A stretch of DNA of 14,180 nt from Ruminococcaceae bacterium UBA5423 (GTDB lineage: Bacteria > Bacillota > Clostridia > Oscillospirales > Acutalibacteraceae). How positions within the stretch are numbered: the stretch's first letter is position 1; every line of letters starts with the position of its first letter. The stretch is taken from assembly GCA_002409375.1 (NCBI GenBank), contig DHNF01000039.1, forward strand, positions 13,920 to 28,099, in the 5' to 3' direction. The position numbers and the translations under genes were made by a program. The notes under the pieces are model-generated. The model was not told the DNA's origin and did not search any database. It was given only the letters and a program-made list of their open reading frames with translations. Below are positions 8,440-14,180 of the stretch, piece by piece.

Positions 8440-9489
8440 TCAATAATTGGCAAGTACAAGCATAGGCTTAATTTCATCGGGCCGCAACCGGTACCGGATT
8501 CCTTCGATAATGTTTATTATGTCGTCAAGCTCGATGTCGGTTAAAAATATATAGCTTAATAAAACAACTGTCGGATGTATTGAACAGTGCATCAATCTGC
8601 GGGCTGCAGCATACGGCGCGCGGTGATGCAAATCGTGTGTATAAATGCGTTGGGATTCGGGTATCATGCGACCAACCTTTGTCGACAAAAATATTTTAAC
8701 AACTGTATCGGCATCGGGTGCTTCAATCATTTGCTCAATTGTTTTTTTGTGTATACTGTGACCATATGGCAAAAGATTTTTGCGTATAGATTCGGGGCTT
8801 GCATTAAAAAACCGTTTAAGGCGCAGTATTCTTGTTACATTTTGTGCATCAAATCGTGTTTCGAAAAGACTTTTAAGCTGTCTTCGTGCCGAGCCGTGCG
8901 CATTTGATATGATGCCATATGCCGTTTGCACAAGCTTGGTATAAAGCGCTGTTTCAATCTCGGTAAGCCTGATTCTTCCATCTTCTTTTGGCCTATATTG
9001 CGCCAGTAATTTAAAAAAGCCTGTATTTCTTGCCGCTTTTAAGAACTCGTCATAATTTTCGCATCGGCTTAATTGTTCAAAATCTAAGCCGGTATGCGCC
9101 ATAACATACATGGGAAAATCGAAAAAAAATTCCCCCACTCGACCGGCACAAATCGATCTAAGGCAGGAGACAATCAGTTCGATTATCGTGCGCTGTATAA
9201 GATAGTCGGTCACCTTAAAACCTATTGTTTTATCGAAACCGGTTAGTGAAGCATAGTCGTTAAACACCTTTCTTCTTAGCAGCATCTCAAGGTGACCGCG
9301 GTTTATTGTCGCTACATTAATGTTATTAAGAACATCATAATACGCAGTGTTGTTTTTGAGATATGCTGCAATTTCACTTACACTGTGGCAGTTGAGCATA
9401 TTTGCATAGTCCGAGGTTTTAAGGGCCTTGCCGTACTTTGCCTTGGCTTTGGCTAATAGTGCATTAGCCGAAAACGATGATGTAAACAT
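8440..9489 (-). CDS. atpC: V-type ATP synthase/ATPase subunit C (shaft-to-ring coupler, d-subunit)
   Basis: Subunit C is the funnel-shaped cap on the rotor ring that receives the D/F shaft. The 349-aa product is helical and hydrophilic, as expected, and within the family's usual size. Family-like features include the start SANALLAKAKAKYGKALKTSDY, a Tyr/Arg-rich middle, the segment NVTRILRLKRFF, repeated Leu-Leu-Pro-type turns (NLLPYGH), and a C-terminal DIELDDIINIIEGIRYRLRPDEI that matches the common ending with helices rich in Glu-x-x-Asn-x-x-x-Ile. Sequence conservation is low in this family, so the call rests on these motifs plus the place between G/H and I. The ATG at 9489 has AAAGGTGGG 8 nt upstream. 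In Enterococcus and Thermus clusters C follows E instead. Confidence 0.9.
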   Translation of the reverse strand: MFTSSFSANALLAKAKAKYGKALKTSDYANMLNCHSVSEIAAYLKNNTAYYDVLNNINVATINRGHLEMLLRRKVFNDYASLTGFDKTIGFKVTDYLIQRTIIELIVSCLRSICAGRVGEFFFDFPMYVMAHTGLDFEQLSRCENYDEFLKAARNTGFFKLLAQYRPKEDGRIRLTEIETALYTKLVQTAYGIISNAHGSARRQLKSLFETRFDAQNVTRILRLKRFFNASPESIRKNLLPYGHSIHKKTIEQMIEAPDADTVVKIFLSTKVGRMIPESQRIYTHDLHHRAPYAAARRLMHCSIHPTVVLLSYIFLTDIELDDIINIIEGIRYRLRPDEIKPMLVLANY

Positions 9490-9513
9490 GCCGGCAACCC
9501 ACCTTTCACAGAC

Positions 9514-9825
9514 TTAATGTTCAAGAACACGGCTTACTATTGTACCTACCCATTCATCACCGCGTTTTTCGGCAAGCTCATACATTCTTTTTATTTGCCT
9601 TTCATAGTCGGCTTTCTTTTTTATCCATTCTTGCTCTAAAAAATCGTTTTCAAGTTCCTTATTTTTAATATTGCGGCTCCTTGCACGTGATAAAATTTCG
9701 TCACGCTGCTTTGACGCATTTTCAATTATTGTGTTTTCAGATTCTATCAATTCTTTTTGAGCAGTTTCAATTATTTTTTGCGCTTTTTTATCCGTGTCAA
9801 TAATACGCTTCATCATATCATCCAA
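9514..9825 (-). CDS. V-type ATP synthase/ATPase G/H-like subunit (peripheral stalk)
   Basis: This small coiled-coil protein is the likely partner of subunit E in the outer stalks. The chosen product is 104 residues and almost wholly helical, rich in Lys, Glu, Arg and Ile with heptad-like spacing; it opens around DDMMKRIIDTDKKAQKIIE, a pattern typical of bacterial G/H subunits. It is the first ATPase gene, where such a subunit also stands in other bacterial V-ATPase clusters. The start is uncertain. TTG at 9825 lies 6 nt after GGGGGG and was preferred; ATG at 9816 or 9813 would be 15-18 nt away. A still longer frame from TTG 9879 would place the G-run inside the gene. The function is assigned from shape, size and place rather than clear motifs. 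It ends 24 nt before subunit C. Confidence 0.8.
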   Translation of the reverse strand: MDDMMKRIIDTDKKAQKIIETAQKELIESENTIIENASKQRDEILSRARSRNIKNKELENDFLEQEWIKKKADYERQIKRMYELAEKRGDEWVGTIVSRVLEH

Positions 9826-9907
9826 AATAAGCCCCCCAAAAATGCCATTTGAAATGTAATTTCGTTTTGATGTAACCAAAAGCAGTGCACATTACATGCT
9901 ATGCCTT

Positions 9908-11266
9908 TTAATTTTTTAGACTTTGCATTGGAGCGGGAATTCTGCCACCGCGCGAAATAAATCGCGCAGGCGAGTAAGTAGATACAGGCATTACGGGGCC
10001 GCCACCGAGCAACCCGCCAAATGACAGCTCGTCGCCGACAGATTTACCTATTGCCGGAATTAAACGCACTGCTGTGGTTTTGGAATTGACCATACCAATT
10101 GCGGCCTCGTCTGCTATTATCGCCGATATAACTTCGGCGGGCGTATCGCCCGGAATGTTTATCATATCAAGCCCGACTGAGCACACAGAAGTCATAGCCT
10201 CAAGCTTTTCAAGTGTAAGGCTTCCCCTGCGTGCGGCATTTATCATACCTGCGTCCTCGGTTACCGGAATAAATGCACCTGACAGTCCACCCACATGTGA
10301 GGACGCCATGACACCGCCCTTTTTAACGGCATCGTTCAAAAGTGCGAGTGCCGCCGTTGTGCCGTGTGTTCCGCAGCTTTCAAGACCCATTTCCTCAAGG
10401 ATATAGGCAACAGAATCGCCAACCTCAGGGGTTGGGGCAAGCGACAAGTCAACAATGCCGAATGGAACGCCAAGGCGCTTTGATGCCTCTAATGCAACAA
10501 GCTGCCCCATGCGGGTTATTTTAAAAGCAGTTCTCTTTATTATGTCTGCAACTGCGGTCAAATCACAGTCGCCGGCCTTTGCTAAAGCAGCACGCACCAC
10601 GCCCGGACCGGATACACCTACGTTGACAACGCAGTCGGGTTCACCAACTCCGTGGAATGCCCCTGCCATAAAGGGGTTGTCCTCGGGCGCGTTGCAAAAA
10701 ACAACAAGCTTTGCACAGCCAATGCATTCTTTGTCTGCAGTAAGTTCGGCTGTGTGCCGCACAATGCGACCCATCAATTCAACGGCATCCATGTTAATGC
10801 CGGATTTGGTCGAACCAATGTTTACCGATGAGCATACATGATCAGTGACCGACAGTGCTTCGGGTATACTGTTTATAAGCTCAATATCGCCGGGCGAAAA
10901 GCCTTTATGAACCAGAGCTGAATATCCGCCAATAAAATTAACGCCGCATTCAATAGCTGCCTTTTCAAGTGCGCGGGCAAGCTGTACCGGCTCTTTTTTG
11001 TCGCAAGAAGCAGTAATCATTGCAATAGGTGTAACGGCAATGCGCTTGTTAATTATAGGAATGCCGTATTCTTTTTCGATTTCCTCGCCGGTTTTAACAA
11101 GGTCGTGCGCGCGGCGCATAATTTTATCATATACTTTGTTGCAGGTTGTATCAATGTCACTATTACAGCAGTCAAGAAGTGAGATGCCCATTGTTATTGT
11201 GCGGACATCAAGATGCTCGTCCTGAATCATCGTGATGGTTTCTAATATATCTTTTGTGTTAATCAC
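9908..11266 (-). CDS. UPF0210 (DUF711, PFL-like) family protein
   Basis: The 452-aa product is a full-length UPF0210 protein. The biochemical role is not established as far as I know; the name PFL reflects a pyruvate-formate-lyase-like fold rather than proven activity. Recognisable family stretches are [13 protein letters not shown] near the start, then [121 protein letters not shown] and the C-terminal [14 protein letters not shown]. These match streptococcal homologues almost block for block. The GTG start at 11266 lies 8 nt after AAAGGA. The gene follows the ACT-domain gene by 22 nt, the usual pairing in Firmicutes, which implies a shared function. No frameshift or truncation is visible. 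Confidence 0.95.
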   Translation of the reverse strand: MINTKDILETITMIQDEHLDVRTITMGISLLDCCNSDIDTTCNKVYDKIMRRAHDLVKTGEEIEKEYGIPIINKRIAVTPIAMITASCDKKEPVQLARALEKAAIECGVNFIGGYSALVHKGFSPGDIELINSIPEALSVTDHVCSSVNIGSTKSGINMDAVELMGRIVRHTAELTADKECIGCAKLVVFCNAPEDNPFMAGAFHGVGEPDCVVNVGVSGPGVVRAALAKAGDCDLTAVADIIKRTAFKITRMGQLVALEASKRLGVPFGIVDLSLAPTPEVGDSVAYILEEMGLESCGTHGTTAALALLNDAVKKGGVMASSHVGGLSGAFIPVTEDAGMINAARRGSLTLEKLEAMTSVCSVGLDMINIPGDTPAEVISAIIADEAAIGMVNSKTTAVRLIPAIGKSVGDELSFGGLLGGGPVMPVSTYSPARFISRGGRIPAPMQSLKN

Positions 11267-11288
11267 AATTCCATTCCTTTCGGACTTA

Positions 11289-11558
11289 TCATATGCGGTG
11301 CATCGAATTAAAAATATCCTCGTGCATCGCGCGTATTGACAATCCCATTTCGATTCCCAAAGCTGTCATTTTGTCAGAAAATTCTGTGAATGGGATATTG
11401 CATTTTGAAATGTCGACAAGCATAATCATTACAAATAAATCCTGCAGTACCGATTGGGTAACCTCGATGATGTTGTTGTTATACCCGGCGCACTCTGTGG
11501 ATATTTTCGCCAATATCCCCACGTTATCCCTGCCGATAACCGTAATTACAGCTCGCAA
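11289..11558 (-). CDS. ACT-domain protein, UPF0237 type
   Basis: This small cytoplasmic protein (89 residues from the chosen start) consists of a single ACT domain, a fold that usually binds amino acids or other small ligands and acts as a sensor. The sequence runs [20 protein letters not shown], then a Gln-rich strand around [20 protein letters not shown], and ends [11 protein letters not shown], the typical UPF0237 ending. The ligand is unknown. A frame opens at GTG 11576, but that region contains the ribosome binding site GGGAGG. TTG at 11558 lies 8 nt after it and gives the family start MRAVITVIG, so TTG was chosen. The gene precedes the UPF0210 gene by 22 nt; the two are commonly paired, so ACT may regulate or assist the UPF0210 protein. 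That functional link is inferred. Confidence 0.93.
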   Translation of the reverse strand: MRAVITVIGRDNVGILAKISTECAGYNNNIIEVTQSVLQDLFVMIMLVDISKCNIPFTEFSDKMTALGIEMGLSIRAMHEDIFNSMHRI

Positions 11559-11615
11559 GCTTTTAACCTCCCGCACAGGTTTGATATGAACCCGTTTTAA
11601 AATGTTCTGCTTCTT

Positions 11616-11643
11616 ATTCTACCACAATTATTGCTAATTGCAA
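11616..11643 (-). promoter_or_regulatory. Promoter of ACT-UPF0210 (possibly also the V-ATPase genes)
   Basis: TTGCAA (11643-11638), a 16-nt spacer, then TAGAAT (11621-11616) preceded by TGG make an extended -10 sigma-A promoter. Five of six -10 bases match consensus. The expected transcript start near 11609 leaves a leader of about 50 nt before the TTG start of the ACT gene. The region between this promoter and the plus-strand exporter is a divergent intergenic stretch with no gene. Confidence 0.65.
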
Positions 11644-11718
11644 TGACAAGCGGTGTGCTTTGATAACGGTGTAAAAAATTGCAGACAAATAGCATTATCT
11701 TCAGTAATTATTTTATAT

Positions 11719-11749
11719 TTGTGCAAAAAGAGTTATAAAGAGTTATAAT
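11719..11749 (+). promoter_or_regulatory. Likely promoter region of the ABC exporter
   Basis: A perfect TATAAT lies at 11744-11749, 44 nt before the GTG start of the exporter ATPase. The best -35 candidate, TTGTGC (11719-11724), is 19 nt away, longer than ideal, and no better one was found. The element is overlaid by a tandem repeat (separate entry), so a regulator or a weak core promoter is possible. Confidence 0.4.
11729..11748 (+). repeat. Tandem 10-bp repeat over the -10 region
   Basis: AGAGTTATAA occurs twice head to tail (11729-11738 and 11739-11748). The second copy contains most of the TATAAT. Ten bases is about one helical turn, so both copies would face the same side of the DNA, as in some operators. 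It could equally be a slippage product in AT-rich DNA. Confidence 0.55.
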
Positions 11750-11793
11750 AAAAATTAATAAAATAATTTTAACCAGTAAAGGGGGAAAATATT

Positions 11794-12669
11794 GTGTCGG
11801 TATTGAAAATCACCAACTTAACAAAAAAATTCGGGAAATTTACCGCGCTTGACCGTGTCAATTTTGAAATGCAAAAAGGAGAGGTTTATGGATTTATTGG
11901 TCCAAACGGGGCGGGAAAAACCACAACAATTCGTGTTCTGTTGGGGATATTAAAAGCGACTGAGGGTGAGGCGTCTATTTTTGGCATGGATGCATGGCGC
12001 GATGCGGTTGAAATTCATAAAAGAATTGCATTTGTGCCCGGCGATGTAAACTTGTGGGGCAATCTTACAGGTGGTGAGGTTATAGATTTGCTTGTAAGGC
12101 TTCGCGGTTCAAACAACAAAAGCCGCCAAGAGCAGCTCATAGAGAGGTTTGATTTAGATCCTTCTAAAAAATGCAGAACTTATTCTAAGGGCAACAGACA
12201 AAAGGTTGCTCTAATTGCGGCACTTGCAGCAGATGCAGATGTTTACATACTTGACGAGCCGACATCAGGGCTTGACCCTTTAATGGAAAAGGTATTTCAG
12301 GAATGTGTTTTCGAAATTAAAAGCCAGGGTAAAGGCATTTTACTTTCCAGCCATATTTTGTCCGAGGTGGAAAAACTTTGTGATAAGGTTAGCATAATTC
12401 GCCAGGGGAAAATAATTGAGACCGGAACATTAAGTGAATTGCGCCACTTGACAAGAACAAATGTTGTTTTTGACACAAAAAAGCCGGTTGAGGCATTGGA
12501 GTCCGTTAAAGGAGTGCATAATCTGAACCACAGCAACCAATTGGTTTCCATGCAGGTTGAAACAGAGGAACTTGGAAATGTCATTAAGTACATAAGCGGG
12601 TTTGATATTGTAAAGCTTGAGAGCTTTCCACTTACGCTCGAAGAACTGTTTATTCGTCATTACAAATAA
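11794..12669 (+). CDS. ABC exporter, ATP-binding protein
   Basis: This 291-aa cytoplasmic ATPase powers the permease encoded next to it. It shows the P-loop GPNGAGKTT (36-44), the signature region TYSKGNRQK (129-137), Walker B and D-loop VYILDEPTSGLD (150-161), and the switch His187 in LLSSHILSEV. The usual Q-loop glutamine is replaced within VPGDVNLW (81-88), and the signature is SKGNR rather than SGGQ. As I recall, both variations are common in ATPases paired with ABC-2 type drug and antibiotic exporters. The C-terminal 70 or so residues form the short extra domain of such proteins. The start is GTG at 11794 with AAAGGGGG 8 nt upstream. It ends 13 nt before the permease gene, so the two are co-transcribed. 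The substrate is not readable from the sequence; self-protection or drug export is inferred from the family. Confidence 0.95.
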   Translation: MSVLKITNLTKKFGKFTALDRVNFEMQKGEVYGFIGPNGAGKTTTIRVLLGILKATEGEASIFGMDAWRDAVEIHKRIAFVPGDVNLWGNLTGGEVIDLLVRLRGSNNKSRQEQLIERFDLDPSKKCRTYSKGNRQKVALIAALAADADVYILDEPTSGLDPLMEKVFQECVFEIKSQGKGILLSSHILSEVEKLCDKVSIIRQGKIIETGTLSELRHLTRTNVVFDTKKPVEALESVKGVHNLNHSNQLVSMQVETEELGNVIKYISGFDIVKLESFPLTLEELFIRHYK

Positions 12670-12682
12670 GGGGGGGACAAAA

Positions 12683-14180
12683 ATGCTCGGTCAATTGAAT
12701 AAAAGCAGCGTAAAGCTTGTACGCTTTATCTTGAGGCGTGACAGAGTTCGTATACCAATCTGGATTTTAGCTATTTCTTTGATCACTATTGTTGTCGCTC
12801 CTGCCTTTAACGAAATGTTTCCGACACAACAAGAAAGACTATTAATGGCACAAACCATGAACAACCCGGCAATGATTGCAATGGTAGGTCCGGGATACGG
12901 TCTTGATAATTATACCGTGGGTGCAATGATGGCACACGAAATGCTGCTGTTTACTGCTTTAGCTGTTGCGATAATGAGCATTTTTCTTGTTGTGCGCCAT
13001 ACTCGGGGTGATGAGGAGCGCGGGCGCCTGGAATTGATCCGTTCGCTGCCTGTCGGCAGGCTGTCCAATTTAAGTGCAACGATAACAGTGTCGGTTGTCG
13101 TCAACATAATAATCTCATTAATTACAGGATTTGGCCTGTATGCTTTAGGTATAGAAAGCATGGGTCTTAACGGCTCGCTTTTATATGGTGCGGCATTAGG
13201 GTCTGTCGGTATACTATTCACCGCCGTCACTGCTGTGTTTTCACAGCTTTCACAAAGTTCGCGTGGGGCTATCGGATACTCTTTTGCGTTATTAAGCGTT
13301 TGCTATCTGGTGAGGGCTATTGGTGATGTTAGTGGCGAGATACTGTCTTTAATATCACCGCTTGGACTTGTTTTGCGTACCGAGGTTTATGTTAATAACC
13401 TATGGTGGCCAATTTTTGCAGTACTCTGCGAGTCAGTTGCCATAATGCTGCTGGCGTATTATTTAAACTTTAAACGCGATTTGCAGGCAGGCTTAATTCA
13501 GCCAAGACCTGGCAGAAAAAATGCGTCAACTTTCTTGAAAAGTCCCTTTTCATTAGCGCTGAGGCTTTTGCGCAGTGCAATTATTGCATGGTCTGTCGGA
13601 ATGCTAATTTTGGGAATATCTTATGGTTCGGTTTTTGGTGATTTGGAGGCTTTTTTTGAGTCAAACGAATTAATAAAAAGCATGTTGCCGCCGGGGCAGG
13701 GGTTTACGCTAACAGAGCAGTTTATTACACTGTTGATGTCTATTATCTCGATTTTTGGCACAGTTCCTGCAATTCAAGTGCTGCTAAAGCTTAAAGGTGA
13801 AGAAAAGAGAGGCCGCTGTGAACACCTTCTTGCAGGGGCTGTATCGCGCACTCGTCTGCTTGCCGGTTTTTTTATAATATCTATTGTGGTATCGATTGTT
13901 GTGCAGTTTTTAACAGTGCTTGGTTTATGGGCAGCAGGTTCCGTTGTAATGGAGCAACCAATTTCTTTTAACCGAATGCTTAGTGCTGCTTTTGTTTATC
14001 TGCCCGCAATGTGGATGATGATAGGGCTGACGGTGTTGCTTATTGGCATTTATCCGAGAGCTACGGGGCTTGTATGGTTATATTTAATTTTTGCCTTTTT
14101 TGTCGTATATCTCGGCAGGGCACTGCAATTGCCCGAATGGACAGCAAAATTATCGCCGTTTGGTCATACTCCGCAAATAC
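12683..14180 (+). CDS. ABC-2 type exporter permease (polyketide/antibiotic exporter kind), partial
   Basis: This is the membrane half of the exporter. 499 codons are visible and the gene runs off the right edge without a stop; family members of this kind are about 530-550 residues, so most of it is present. The start ATG at 12683 follows a run of seven G's (12670-12676) 6 nt upstream. The protein has many hydrophobic helices (for example near 24-42, 86-104, 130-155, 165-187, 242-262, 298-316, 345-368, 393-420, 437-457 and 463-480). It is an internal duplication: RGDEERGRLELIRSLPVGR (108-126) recurs as KGEEKRGRCEHLLAGAVSR (371-389), each following a helix, so the two halves face the membrane alike. 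This two-fold form is typical of large exporters such as TnrB-like polyketide exporters. Naming the substrate is not possible from the sequence. Confidence 0.88.
   Translation, partial: MLGQLNKSSVKLVRFILRRDRVRIPIWILAISLITIVVAPAFNEMFPTQQERLLMAQTMNNPAMIAMVGPGYGLDNYTVGAMMAHEMLLFTALAVAIMSIFLVVRHTRGDEERGRLELIRSLPVGRLSNLSATITVSVVVNIIISLITGFGLYALGIESMGLNGSLLYGAALGSVGILFTAVTAVFSQLSQSSRGAIGYSFALLSVCYLVRAIGDVSGEILSLISPLGLVLRTEVYVNNLWWPIFAVLCESVAIMLLAYYLNFKRDLQAGLIQPRPGRKNASTFLKSPFSLALRLLRSAIIAWSVGMLILGISYGSVFGDLEAFFESNELIKSMLPPGQGFTLTEQFITLLMSIISIFGTVPAIQVLLKLKGEEKRGRCEHLLAGAVSRTRLLAGFFIISIVVSIVVQFLTVLGLWAAGSVVMEQPISFNRMLSAAFVYLPAMWMMIGLTVLLIGIYPRATGLVWLYLIFAFFVVYLGRALQLPEWTAKLSPFGHTPQI

Noticed and set aside
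9854-9897. ATGTAAT and ATTACAT arms 30 nt apart before the G/H gene, as an operator or terminator
   Set aside because: The 7-bp stem is AT-only apart from one G-C pair, the loop is long, and no U-run or clear promoter accompanies it; chance is likely in AT-rich DNA.
12910-13230. Minus-strand open frame opposite the exporter permease
   Set aside because: The plus-strand permease frame is continuous here, shows membrane helices and a family motif, and explains the region fully.

Overview
The window looks like chromosomal DNA from a member of the Bacillota, most likely a clostridial anaerobe. The evidence is a moderately AT-rich sequence, purine-rich and often G-run ribosome binding sites, a complete bacterial V-type ATPase operon, and an ACT-domain/UPF0210 gene pair whose products read very much like Firmicute homologues. 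The species cannot be named from the sequence. No tRNA, rRNA, CRISPR array, insertion sequence or phage gene was seen.

Layout. Positions 1-1110 (minus strand) hold an ECF sigma factor, its HC2-type zinc anti-sigma factor, and the start of a third, proline/glycine-rich gene that runs off the left edge. The three reading frames overlap one another (7 nt, then 11 nt), so they are probably translationally coupled. Positions 1111-1236 hold the intrinsic terminator of the upstream operon and a possible promoter for the sigma gene.

Positions 1237-9825 (minus strand) hold nine genes encoding all the expected subunits of a bacterial V/A-type ATPase. In transcription order they are G/H-C-I-K-F-E-A-B-D. 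A and B form the catalytic hexamer, D and F the central shaft, E and G/H the outer stalks, C couples the shaft to the ring, and I and K form the ion channel and rotor ring. Gaps between most genes are 10-60 nt. A hairpin and the best ribosome binding site of the cluster precede the K (ring) gene, whose product is needed in many copies.

Positions 9908-11558 (minus strand) hold a UPF0210 (PFL-like) gene and, upstream of it, a small ACT-domain gene of the UPF0237 type. A good extended -10 promoter lies in front of the ACT gene. The 82-nt gap between UPF0210 and the ATPase genes shows neither a convincing terminator nor a convincing promoter. One long transcript from about 11609 to the terminator near 1184 is therefore plausible.

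Positions 11794-14180 (plus strand) are divergent and encode a two-gene ABC exporter: an ATPase and a large ABC-2-type permease of the polyketide/antibiotic exporter kind. The permease runs off the right edge.

Several starts were moved from the longest reading frame to the codon that fits the ribosome binding site and family alignment (B, K, F, G/H, ACT). I see no convincing wholly new system. The most interesting points are the coupled unknown third gene beside the sigma/anti-sigma pair, the signal-peptide-like extension on rotor subunit K, and the gene order and possible co-transcription of the ATPase with ACT-UPF0210.
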